A DNA stretch of 64,000 bases, from assembly GCF_000003815.2 (NCBI RefSeq), contig NC_049993.1, positions 20,245,010-20,309,009 of the forward strand. Reading direction: 5' to 3'. A program made the position numbers and the translations under genes. The notes under the pieces are model-generated. The model made no database searches, had not been told where the DNA came from, and worked only from the letters and a program-made list of their open reading frames with translations. Positions 22,069 to 35,000 of this stretch are shown one piece after another (position 1 is the first letter of the stretch; each line of letters starts with the position of its first letter). The DNA comes from Branchiostoma floridae. Taxonomy: Eukaryota > Chordata > Leptocardii > Amphioxiformes > Branchiostomatidae.

Positions 22069-25000
22069 GCTTGTTGATGAGGACCATCAATTTCTCTTCC
22101 TCACTCTCTACATCTATACTCTCTTTCTCTCGATCTCTCTTTCTCTCTCTGTATATATATATATATTATGTCTTGCTTCAGTCCTTTGTAATGCTTTACT
22201 TTGCTACAAACAATAACACGAACCTTGACAGTTTTCTCAGGTTTGTTCACGAGGACCATACGCTTCCCCCCTCTCTATCACTTGCTTCAGTCCTTTGTAA
22301 TGCTTTACTTTTATACAAACAATTACACAAACCTTGACAGTTTTCTCTGGCCGCTGTGCCTCAGGTTTGTTCACGAGGACCATAAACTTCTCCTCGGGAG
22401 AGGCGTCCTTGGCCAGGATGTGGTCGCACTTGCCGACCTTGTACTTGTACTCCACATCGTCGAAGGTACGGATCTTGTCGTTGGCCTGGACCTTGCAGAA
22501 CGCTGGAAACGAGGAAGGGAAGAAGAGTTTAACTAGAAATAGAACATTTACTGATGGCTGTTTCTTCGTATCCGAAGATCAATGGTAGGCAGACAAGATT
22601 GATTAGACGTCACCAGTCCGCCTGGCCTGCTCGTGACTTTTTAAGGTGAAGGAGGGGTGTGCACTCCCTTCTCCACCCTCTCGTCTACTGGCGCACTAAG
22701 TCCTACAGGGACAGAACTGTTTGCCACGTAAGAAGGCCCCAGCAGATGCAGGTTTATTATTTTTTACTAGTAAACAAATAATTCCTGCCTTTAGGTTACC
22801 TTCAAGTGGTCTGGCCTATAACTACTGCTCTGCTCATTCCTACTTCAACACATTCGTATACATGGTGACCAACCCCTAAAGGCCCCTAAAGCTCTGTCCT
22901 GCCACTTGCTACATAATGTAATCGAACACCGTACGTAATTAGCCTCGAAAGGGTATACCACTCCGTAAGGGGCAGTATAACCCCGTCGTGTGTAAACATG
23001 TGCGAACATGCGTGATCACGTCGACCGAACCGAACCGAACCGTACGGTATCTGCTGAATCCCCAGCAAGTCGGAAGTCATTATACACCAACGATCTTGTT
23101 CTGTAGCCTCATGATCTTCCTCTCTTGTTCATTAACATTGTCTTTGTGTAATTTATCTGAGTGCCTTGTAGGTTTATGCTGTTTTTACTCGAAATTCAAT
23201 AGCTAAGTTATTTTAGTCCCGACGATTTTACTAATTCATGTATGTGGAGATATGCTTGTAGCTTGACTTCTGTTTATTGCAATTCAGCTCAATTAAAAAC
23301 AAAAACAAAACAAAACAAGTGACCGTAGGTAACATAGTCTGTGACGTCGGTCTGGTATATGTTGGTTGTTTTGTCTTCTTTGGTGTGTGACGTTGTGCTT
23401 ATATCCTATATGATTCTTTTCATGGTGTTAGATATATCGTTGTATCTAAAGTTGCCTAATATTTCTGTGTCATGTGAATCTTACTAAACAGGTATGGATT
23501 GTGAGATAACATGTGGCCAAAGTCAAAAAGATATGGTGACGATAAGTTACCGGATGGTCTACTCTAATACACAGGCACATTCACACACAGACACACCTAC
23601 AAGACCGACAGGCAGACTGACAAACGCACCAAGTATTAACATGTTTCTGTTATGGACGTAATAAGTATGAAGCACGGAATAGGACCTTGATGTTTCTTAG
23701 TCGAAGTCCGGGAATATAATATGGCTAAACTTCATTTGGGACGAGAATTCTTACACGCTTCATTGCAAACGGCGACAGGAGGTATTTGATTGGCAGGGTC
23801 ATTAGTGGAACATTAGATGTCGGTTCCCATGTCCCACATACGATAACACACAGCTGTTGATGATGAACTGTGCGATAAGTTTTTAACTAGTGTGAAGCCA
23901 TAAGGTAGCATGACACAGTGTTAATGGGTGAATCCCGGGGTCCATGATGCTGGTACATAAAGTAGTACGGATAAACTTGTTGAATAAGAGGTAGAAAGCA
24001 AACGCGCGTAAAATTCTTGCACATATCGCGCATCTGCTTAACTATACCCAATTACCTCAACGGGCACCATATGCAGACATGGGCCAATACACTGTGAAAC
24101 GTACAATTTGCAGGGGTGATTTCTGAAATTATTACATACATAATACAAACAGCTGCCGAAAAAATAAAACACCTTGCATCATCGTCCAACTATGTGTAGA
24201 GAACCTGCCAAACCACAAACGTATGCGACAACGGGAACATGCAGATATAGATGCGAACGCGCGTTACATTGACGACCAGAGAACATCACGCATCTGCTTG
24301 CAATATCTCAATTACAGCATGACCCATATACAGGGGATCTGGACTAATACACCGAAAGATGAACATTTTGTAGGGGTGTTATTTTTATTGCGTCCCTAAT
24401 AAAACCAACTGCCGCAAAAACAACAACAAAAAACAACGTGCATCATCGTCAACCTCAGTGCAGATGACCTGCCAAACAACGTACGTATGCGACAACGGGA
24501 ACATGCAGATACCGATGCGAACGCGAATAACTTTGACGATCAGGTAACACCACGCATCTGCTTGACAAATTCCAATGACACCATGACCCACATACAGAGG
24601 ATCTGGACCAAAACACCGCAAGACGAACAAATTGTAGGGGTGTTATTTTTATAAAATCCATAATAAAACCACCTGCCGCAAAAAAAAGTTCACGTGCATC
24701 ATTGTCAACCTCAGTACAAAGGACCTGCCAAACCACATAGAATTCAGACAACGGGAACATACAGATACAGCTGCGAACGCGCGTAAACGTGACAAAACTA
24801 AAAGTCTGTCGACCAGAGGGTCTGGTCACAGACTAATAAAATCATTCATCAACGGAGCACATCTCTATTGTGTACATGTACTTAGTAGCAGAGTCCATAG
24901 CCTGTTCGGCAATGCTCTGCCTGGTCGAAGGGAACCACAGTGGCACCCACGCAATGCTAACAACAACAACAACAACAAACAAAGCACATCTACTCACGTG

Positions 25001-27375
25001 TGTACATGTACTTAGTAGCAGTGTCCATGGCCTGTTCGGCGATGCTCTGCCTGGTTTGGACTTAAGTTCACTAGTGTGTACAAACTGAGCACATCTCTAT
25101 ATACTCACGTGTGTACATGTACTTAGTAGTGGTGTCCATGGCCTGTTCGGCGATGCTCTGTCTGGTTTGGACTTAAGTTCACTAGTGTGTACAAACTGAG
25201 CACATCTCTATATACTCACGTGTGTACATGTACTTAGTAGTGGTGTCCATGGCCTGTTCGGCGATGCTCTGTCTGGTTTGGACTTAAGTTCACTAGTGTG
25301 TACAAACTGAGCACATCTCTATATACTCACGTGTGTACATGTACTTAGTAGCGGTGTCCATGGCCTGTTCGGCGATGCTCTGCCTGGTTTGGACTTACGT
25401 TCACTAGTGTGTACAAAAAGAGCAGACATCTGTACTCACGTGTGTACATGTACTTAGTAGCGGTGTCCATGGCCTGTTCGGCGATGCTCTGTCTGGTTCA
25501 CTAGTGTGTACAAACTGAGCACATCTCTATATACTCACGTGTGTACATGTACTTGGTGGCAGTGTCCATAGCCTGTTCGGCGATGCTCTGTCTGGTGGAG
25601 GGGAACCACAGCGGCACCCAGGCCAGCGGGACGCGCGTGAGGTTCTGGGTCATCTCGGGTTTACGGATGGAGACGTTCATCTCCCGCTCGGCCGCGTCCA
25701 GGGTGGCGCGCAGGCGGATCTGGTTGGGGGCGTTCTTGTTGCCGATCTGAGGTGGCAAGAGTGGATTATGGTTAGGGTTGTCGACACTCCCAGGTTTTTT
25801 TCTTTATTGAAATACGTGTAAAAATACCAATTAACGGACGAGGACAAAGTGACGGCGGACTCAAGTTACATTCAACTTATATTAACGCCGCCACTTATTC
25901 AAGAATTGAAAATAACAAATTATACAGGACAATAATAAATAGATAATTACATATGTATGAACAGTGTACGTGAGTCGATCTCTCTTACTGGAGTAGAAAA
26001 CTAAAACAAAGAATTATACTTGAATCTAAAAACGATTTGTTGTTGCAATGTACACATGTGTTGCTTCTATAATTCTGCAATTGACATTTAAGGAGCAGAA
26101 AGAACTACCTTGTAAGATCAACATTTCTTTGGCATTATTTGCAAGACTGTGGAAATCAAGTATATGTACAAGTAACCCAGAGAGTTTGCCGATGAGAACT
26201 GAGCGCTGGTAATTATAGGTTCTGACCTGGAGTACGTACTGTGCAACCTAACTTAGCTACCACTCAGTGCATAGTGAACTAGACCTAGATCAGGGCAACC
26301 TAGCCTATGGCCAGGGCATAACGAAACCATTTACGCTGACTGGTCAATATCGTAAACTCAGGATAGAGCGCCCTGCACTAGGGAGGCACAGAAAAGGTAT
26401 AAAAGGAGGAGTGGTCCGATCTCTGTCATTCTTGAGAAAGACATATTAAAGTCGAAACCGGTAGAATACTGCCGTCTCTGAGCTGTCATTTTCCCAAGCT
26501 ACGAATGATGACTCCCAGGTTGTGGGTTCGAATCCCTACCGGAACCCAACATTGTGCCCATGAGAATAATAATTTTCAACTGATTGCTCACTCAACTCAG
26601 GTGAAGATGAGTATCTATCTTTTGGCTAGGGAAGTTCTGGTGTAAAGGACGTTAAATGTTGGTTTCCTGTTTGAGCGGAGCCACATGTCGCCAGGAAAGT
26701 ACTAATTGAGTTTATGGAAAAGAGTAGGGGACCCTCCCAGTGTAACTGGATCAAACCTTACTGTTATGTCCTATGCAGCTCTTGTACCTACCACACAAAA
26801 CTACGTGGTTTAAGATTAAGGCACGATTTACACTTGTAGTTTTATCTGTAGTACTACAGATCGTAGTCTACTACTGTAGTAGCCTACAGATTTTTTCTGG
26901 GTGTAAACAGAAATGAAGTGTAGTCTACTACTGTAGTCTACTACACCCTCCGAGGCTGTAGTACTACAGTTCAGCGGACGTTCTATGAGAATTCGAACAG
27001 GGTGTAAACAGAAACTGTAGTAGACTACAGCTGACTGACGCCAACCGCGTCAGTCGCCTCCTGCGCTGCATACGTTCTTGGCGTGTCTGGTTGAAAACCT
27101 GGGTAACACTGCAACATGAACATAATGACCTCCGCCTCTCCCGTCATTTTGATCCGTCCGGTGGTCAAAATTGGCACTTTTGACACAACAGGAAGAGTGA
27201 AGAAGACCAAAAAATTGATGCTGTTCGATCTGGTGTAATTCGAAACGTACGCGTGTTTTATTTGGGTCATCTGCGGTCAATGTACTATTTTCTATTGTCA
27301 TGGCCTATTTTTCAGAGTGCCTTGTTATATTTCAGCCATACATAGTATGGTGAAATATATTGTATTCGTAATGTT

Positions 27376-27406
<31 letters not shown>

Positions 27407-30400
27407 CCTGTCAAATCTTCAAAGTGATTCATCTCCGCCGTTCCTAGACCGAATGACCTGAAATTCGGCACAGTAGTAGAGTGGGCCAATACCTTGATGT
27501 GTTTTTCCCATTTTTGTCATATCTGCCTCTAAAATGATTTTATTGAGATTTTTTGGTCAATTTTAGACCAAAACTGTATATTTTGGCCCCTGTACCCTGG
27601 TATTACAACCAAATGAGCTGAAATTTGACAGAGATGTGCCTTGATAATGCCCCCATATAAATTCGATAACACTTTTGGTGTACAGTACAACAAAATGCTT
27701 ATTTTTGCGATTTTTTGACCAATTTTTGACCAAAAAAGGACACATTTGGCCCCTGTACCCTGGTATTACAACCAAATGAGCTGAAATTTGACAGAGATGT
27801 GCCTTGATAATGCCCCCATATAAATTCAATAACACTTTTGGTGTACAGTACAACAAAATGCTTATTTTTGCGATTTTTTGACCAATTTTTGACCAAAAAA
27901 GGACACTTTTGGCCCCTGTACCCTGGTATTGCAACCGAATGAGCTGAAATTTGTCACAGATGTGCCTTGATAATCCCTTCATATAAATTCAATAACAATT
28001 TTGGTGTACAGTGCAACAAAATGCTTATTTTTGCGATTTTTGGCCAATTTTTGACCAAAAAAGGACACTTTTGGCTCCTGTACCCTAGTATTACAATTAA
28101 ATGACCTGAAATTTGGTATAGATAGGCATTAGATACTTGGTAACAAGATTCAAGTAAAATTTTTGACATAAACAACTTTAAAATGATTAATTTTGGCACT
28201 TTTCTGAGGGGAAATTTGTTTTCTTTTGGCCTCCTGACGTGACCTTCCGTGACCCCGCACAGAGCCACACCTGTGCGCGTCAGCCGGAGAGTTAATTGAA
28301 TCAAAGACCTAGCCAATCAGCGAAGAGGAGGCCAAAGGCTAATTAATATTCATAAGCGGGGCCTCATGATCCCGTATATAGCAGTGTTCCCGCCAGGGGG
28401 AGCGAAGCCCGCCTAAGGCTCTCGCATTTTAGACTATTCAGAAGGCTTTATATTGTATCAGTTCTTAGGGGCATATCTATGATAATCGCAGCAGTCACTT
28501 AACTTCTCTTTAGCGTAACACTATTTCAGGTCAAACCGTCAAAGGCAACTAAAAACAAACTTTAACGTTACTGAGTTCAACAGTACTTATAACTTGTTAT
28601 CCGAAGTTGAAACGCTAGCGATGGTATTTCGCTGCGCTGTTAGCTCCGTGCGACTGTTGTTGACGGTCTTATAACGGTATATTTTGCACCCCTGTACCCT
28701 GGTATGAGTAACATTTGGTATAGATAGGCATAAGATAGTTGGTAAAATGATCCAAGTAAAATTTTTGGCATAAAGTACTGTAAAAGGCTTAATTACAGCA
28801 CTTTTTTTAGGGGAAATTGGTTTTCTTTCGTTCTCCATGCCATGACCTTTCGGACGTTCACCCCACAGAGCCGACATCTGCACCTGCGCCTAGCCGGCAG
28901 GAAGAGTTAATTCAATTAATGGTTCAGCCAATCAGCGAAGAGGAAAGCGAAGGCTAATTAATATTCATAAGCGGGACCACACAATACGTTAACTTGAAGA
29001 CTCAGGCCGTACAGACTTCTCGCCAGGATTTTTTCAAAGCGTCGGACAGGGGTCCGGGGGCCGCCGAATGTCCCTGGCGGGGTCCAGGGGCAGGGCCACT
29101 GTGGGGGGGACCCAGGTGGGCGAAGCCCCCCCGGAAGCTCTTGCATTTTAGACTATTGAGAAGGCTTCTTTTATCAGTTTTTTTAGGGCCATATCTACGA
29201 TAATCGTAGCAGTCACTTACTTCTCTTCAGCAGTTTGACTTTAGAATATTTCGGGTCAAAGCTTCAAAGACAACTAAAACCTCATAAACAACAAACTTTA
29301 CTTAGCTCAACAGTATACAAAAATATTGTACGGGTTGCCATCCTTAGTTGAAGAGCTTATTTATAGCGCTAGTATCTTCGCTGCGCCGTTAGCCGCCGTG
29401 CGACTTTTGTTGACGGTCTGATATCCCTACGTCGCCGCCTCGCTGATATTCCCACGGACATTTTTCAAGAAAAATACCCAGCAAAAACGCTGTTCTGCGT
29501 CAAATTCTATTCTATAAAACATGTGGGACTCAGTGTTACAGTCTAAATATTTTGTAGAAGCACCGCTGTAGGAAAGAAGGTCCAAGCAATGTAAAACATC
29601 ACGTAGCATGAAGTTCGCTGTCAACTGGCACACAGCACATGACTGTTTGAAACTCTAAGTCTAATCAACAGCCGTAGTTGATTGATAGCCGGCGGTCCTT
29701 TGATGAAGTCGGCGAAAGGTGCGTTAGTTAGAAAATCTGCGTTTAGTTTTGATACGTAATTATAAGTTAGACAGTGGCGAGAATGATTATTTTCTCATCA
29801 ATATTTCTCTTCAGAATTATTTGAACTTAATTGTGCATCTAAACAATTGGCTTACCTGTGCAATGTTTATATGATTAATGATCAGTGTACTGAAATCATG
29901 TGTAACGTATGGCTCCTAGTCAATAGATCAGCATTTTCTCTATAGTGACCACCTGTCTATAGTGGTAACATTTCCTAGTGCTGTTGTTGTTTGACATAAA
30001 CTTTGAACATTTAAATTGTAAGTAACTTTAAACTGCCAGAGTTTCAGCCCAATAAAACACTCTCAGCGCCAGGGTATGAACAGACTGACCAGACAGACGA
30101 AAATAAATCCTCGAACAAGGTTCAATCGTATCTTCCGGGTCTGGCAGGAAGTTGTTAAACTAAAATAAGAATAGGCTCGATGGCTGATTGCATACAAAGT
30201 AAAACAGTTTTACAGCTTGAAGAAAACAAACGCTCCTACAGTACCCGCACCTGCTTGATAATTATTAAATCGTATGCCCTACTTGAATAAAAAAAGTTCA
30301 CTGCAATAATAAATGTACCCACATCACAAGGAGCTTATACTTTTTTAAACTTACACCTAGTTATCGTACTGAAAATTGTTAATGACATTACATGAAGTCA

Positions 30401-32048
30401 TTCAACAATTTTCAGTCATGATGAAAATTTTCTGAATGGAAGGTGTGATTATTGTCATTTTCCGAAAAATAGAAGCAAGCTCTGTTTTTACCTGGAATCA
30501 ATTCACAATACCAGTCCACTTTGGGGGATAATGTACTGTTAATATGATGTTCCATTTTTGCGCAGGGGTGATTTGGAACAGTCCAATGTTGCGTGGGAAG
30601 GGGTATGGCTGAAATATGCTGTATTTGCTCTTAAGCAAATGTCGGCCTTTCTAGTATTAGAAAAAAAACCTTTTTTCACAAATATAAGATTCCCGCGCCC
30701 ACCAAGTGTCAAAGGTCACATTCAGTCACTACAGTTTCTCCGTAATCAAAGAACAGCAGGTGTCCCGCTATGCTCTCTGTCAGTGAGTGTAAACCGGACG
30801 CGAATCTGTAGTCTACTACAGTAGTAGACTACGATGTGTAGTACTACAGATTCAAGAAACAAGTGTAAACCGGGCCTAATGCAAAACAAACAAACCTCTT
30901 GGGTGGAGCTGCGGCCATAGAAGGTGTTCTCGATGTAGCGTTGGGCGGCGAGGCATGCCTCCTGAAGCCAAGCGGGAAGCTGCAAGATACAAACGTTCAT
31001 TGGGATGTCTGAAAGATCAGTTAAGACCAGGTTCCTTGGGCACAAACGCCAGAGTTCAACAACCTCAGAAGTTTCGCAACATATACAATGTATAGAGTCA
31101 CCGGGTCATATTCGGTCTCACTGGACAAAGATAAAATCTTGGACATAGAACCAGACTTTTTCGCTAGAGGGATAAAAAGAAGCCATCTACATCAGAGTCC
31201 AATTTTTGTGTTGGATATAACAGTCAAACTAGTTCAAGAATGATTTCTACCAACAAAGATGAACTTTTAAGTTAAAGTAATAACGTAGCAGATCCTACGG
31301 TATCATAAGATGCCAGAGGAGTGAAGCCATCCTAGGATTGTACTTCCGGTACCCATACATACTTCTAGGTCAGCGTCACTCCTCTGCCAACTTTTACTAC
31401 TATGTATGCTACCGTAAGATCTGCTTGGAGATTACAAAATAACGTGTTGGAATTTATCGTTTTTCTCATATGCTTGACCTCAAATGTTTCAGACATCAGC
31501 CGCAGTCATTCGTCAGTGACTCGACGAGAATCTAGAGTTACCAGGCTTTTAACCGTAGTGTATAGTATTACGTAAATGGATGTATTCGTTCATTTGAGTT
31601 TTGAACTCCTGACCTGACTGGCTTTCTTAGAAACCCGCGTGCGGGTACCAGTGGTTCAGTTCAGTTCGAAGTCAAGACGTTTAAAAAAGGTTGTATAGTA
31701 GTAATAGTGGTAAGTCTATGTAAATTAGATACTTTTGCTTGTAAATAACTTGTTGCTTATTTGTTTTCTCTGCGAATCGTCTTGCCTAGATGTCTAAGAC
31801 TCTAACCTCTATTGAAAAATTACATTTGTTATTATTATTTGTTATCAAAAAGAGAGAAGAACAAGTTAGATGCAGCCATTAGCGATTGTAACACATAGTG
31901 CCTTAGTTCCCTTCCGTTTAGCCTTGTTTAAAATCGTTGTATAAGTTTAGCCTAGTTTAGAATCATTGTATAAGTTTAGCCTTTTCCACTGCATCCATAA
32001 GACCACTTGTGGTCTTTCTGTGCATTTAGCTCTAGGGCATGAATATGC

Positions 32049-32079
<31 letters not shown>

Positions 32080-35000
32080 GACTGGAGGACCAGGACGGTA
32101 GGATGGTTTCCAGACCAATGGACGGCCTGTCAAACGCACGTGCTGGTAGTTGGTCTCGACGTTGAGCTCTCTGCACTAACTACGCTAGCAATTAGATCCT
32201 TTTTCTTACAGCATTGTTTCGTTTTCTTTGCTTCTTCCCAAATCGTATTACCTAGATGTCTATGACTCCTGCATTGAGCAATTACAGTGAAGAGCGGACT
32301 GAACCAGGGCTGTATCATGGACTCCAAACTCTGGCTTCCTTCAAGAGACTCTTAAAGTAATGGCCAAATGAACGGACTTGAATCATGTAGCAGTTTTTAT
32401 CATGTATTTTGTATGTATGTAAATTGTGCATATAGACGTATCGGACTTAGAAGGACTCTAAACGATGTAACTGTATCTCTATTATATACGTTGTCTGACC
32501 CTTGCCTCTTCCCTCATGACCTCAATAAAAAGCGGCCAGCAGGCCGATTTGAGCTTTCATGAATAAATGAAGGTTCAAACATACAAACAAACCAATGGAT
32601 GGCCTGCCAGAAACTCACGTTCTGGTAGTTGATCTCGACGTCGAGCTCCCTGAGCTGGCTACGCTGGCGGACGGCCTCCTGGCAGGCACGGGAGTACTGC
32701 TGTCCCTCGCGACGGTCCTTCAGACACTGCCTGTAAGGGAGGGTAGGGTTTACATGGTGAATATGTGGCTTTAGGGCCCCAGGCGGGGGTAGTGCTGTCC
32801 CGGCTCACGACGGTCCTTCAGACACTGCCTGTAAGGGAGGGTAGGGTTTACATGGTGAATGGTTTTAGGACTCCTGACAGGTCCGAGGGTACTACTGTCC
32901 CTCACTGCAGACACTGCCTGTAGGGTAGGGTTTACATGGTGAATGGTTTTAGGGCTCCTGACAGGTCCGAGTGTAGTACCGTCCCTCACTGCAGACACTG
33001 CCTGTAGGGTACGGAAGGGTTTGCATGGTGAATATGTGGCTTTAGGACTCCTGACAGGTCCGAGGGTACTACTATCCCTCACTGCAGACACTGCCTGTAG
33101 GGTAGGGTTTACATGGTGAATGGTTTTAGGGCTCCTGACAGGTCCGAGTGTAGTACCGTCCCTCACTGCAGACACTGCCTGTAGGGTACGGAAGGGTTTG
33201 CATGGTGAATATGTGGCTTTAGGGCTCCTGACAGGTCCGAGGGTACTACTATCCCTCACTGCAGACACTGCCTGTAGGGTAGGGTTTACATGGTGAATGG
33301 TTTTAGGGCCCCTGACAGGTCCGAGAGTACTACTGTCCCTCACTGCAGACACTGCCTGTAGGGTAGGGAAGGGTTTACATGGTGAATTTGTAGTTTTAGG
33401 GCTCCTGCCAGGTCCGAGAGTACTACTGTCCCTCACTGCAGACACTGCCTGTAGGGTAGGGAAGGGTTTACATGGTGAATATGTGGTTTTAGGGCTCCTG
33501 CCAGGTCCGAGGGTACTACTGTCCCTCACTGCAGACACTACCTGTAGGGTACGGAAGGGTTTACATGGTGAATATGTAGTTTTAGGGCCACTGGCGGGAG
33601 TACTGCTGTCCCTCACTGCAGACACTGCCTGTAGTGTACGGAAGGGTTTACATGGTGAATATGTGGTTTTAGGGCTCCTGCCAGGTCCGAGGGTACTACT
33701 GCCCCTCACTGCAGACACTACCTGTAGGGTACGGAAGGGTTTACATGGTGAATATGTAGTTTTAGGGCCACTGGCGGGAGTACTGCTGTCCCTCACTGCA
33801 GACACTGCCTGTAGGGTACGGAAGGGTTTACATGGTGAATTTGTGGCTTTAGGGCTCCTGACAGGTCCGAGGGTACTACTGTCCCTCATTGCAGACACTG
33901 CCTGTAGTGTATGGAAGGGTTTACATGGTGAATATGTGGCTTTAGGGCTCCTGACAGGTCCGAGGGTACTACTGTCCCTCATTGCAGACACTGCCTGTAG
34001 TGTACGGAAGGGTTTACATGGTGAATATGTGGCTTTAGGACTCCTGATAGTACTGCTGTCCCTCACGGCGGTCCTTCAGAAACTGCCTGCAGGGAAAAGG
34101 TTTACATGGTGAATGGTTTTAGGGCTCCTGACAGGTCCGAGTGTACTACTGTCGCTCACTGCAGACACTACCTGTAGGGTACGGAAGGGTTTACATGGTG
34201 AATATGTAGTCTTAGGGCTCCTGACAGGTCCGAGGGTACTACTGTCCCCCACTGCAGACACTGCCTGTAGGGTAGGGTAGGGTTCACATGGTGAATTTGT
34301 AGTTTTAGGGCCCATGGCGGGAGTACTGCTGTCCCTCGCGACGGTCCTTCAGACACTGCCTGCAGAGAAATAGAAAAGGTTTACATGGTGACTGGTTTTA
34401 GAACTCCTGCCAGGTCCGAGAGTACTACTGTCCCTCACTGCAGCACTACCTGTACGGATGGCTTTATACGGTGAATATGTGGCCTTAGGGCTCCTGGTAG
34501 TACTGCTGTCCCTCAAGGCGGTCCTTCAGACACTGCCTGCAAGGAAAAGATTCACATAGCAATACTTTTTACAGCCTTAGCTTGCCCATGCGGTAACCTC
34601 TTTCGAAAGCCAGGTTGCTACAATTAACATTTAAGGTTGTCCCACATCCTAGTTATTATTACAGATACCATTATTTTTTCTTTCAGTATTACATGTAACT
34701 ACTTATTTGTTATCTTATCAAGAAATAACTACAAAAGCTTATGCACGTAGGCGGGGGGAAAGCGGAATGTTTGCATTCATGCGGCCTTCACCGTTTATAT
34801 ATTACCCAGAACTCCTGATCATAGGACAGGAGAGTTTTCTTTCACACGACCAGGGAAGTCCGCTCCAGTGATGAACCGGGACGAAGGGGGGTACAAGCTC
34901 AGCCATGTTTGGGATAGTGTTCTCGCCGCAAAAGTGCCACCTACATTCGGCTACATATAGCGTCGAAAAGCAGAAATCCAGTTAGAAGCTACGAGGAAGA

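Larger units (their letters stand above)
16071..22502 (-). other. vitellogenin VWD domain with Ser-rich insert, and C-terminus (exons 32-38)
   Basis: Exon 32 opens the [23 protein letters not shown] and KCDHILAKD. Exons 33-34 then insert about 85 Ser/Gln/Glu/Lys-rich residues ([37 protein letters not shown]). The domain resumes in exon 35 ([15 protein letters not shown]) and exon 36 ([20 protein letters not shown] at residues 1806-1809). Exons 37-38 add a Cys-containing tail ([26 protein letters not shown] stop). The acidic, Ser-rich insert could be phosphorylated in a phosvitin-like way; this is inference. Confidence 0.85.
26820..30876. mobile_element. 4057-bp Harbinger-like DNA element without a transposase
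   Basis: The left end GGCACGATTTACACTTGT and right end (reverse complement GGCCCGGTTTACACTTGT) start a roughly 85-bp inverted repeat. It includes ATCTGTAGTACTACA and CGTAGTCTACTACTGTAGTA. TAA flanks both sides (26817-26819, 30877-30879), the 3-bp TWA target duplication expected of PIF/Harbinger. I see no transposase or Myb-like reading frame, so it is non-autonomous. It holds a 163-bp tandem array, a large internal duplication and (CTTT)n. It sits between vitellogenin exons 30 and 31. Confidence 0.72.

Noticed and set aside
27563-28316. Repetitive open frames (139 and 120 residues) on the - strand
   Set aside because: They arise from the 163-bp tandem array inside a transposon.
32771-34066. 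A 431-residue open frame on the - strand with a repeated [15 protein letters not shown] pattern, and a 271-residue frame on the + strand
   Set aside because: Both are by-products of the roughly 91-bp exon-edge array, whose unit lacks stops in these frames. No promoter, splice or codon-use support.
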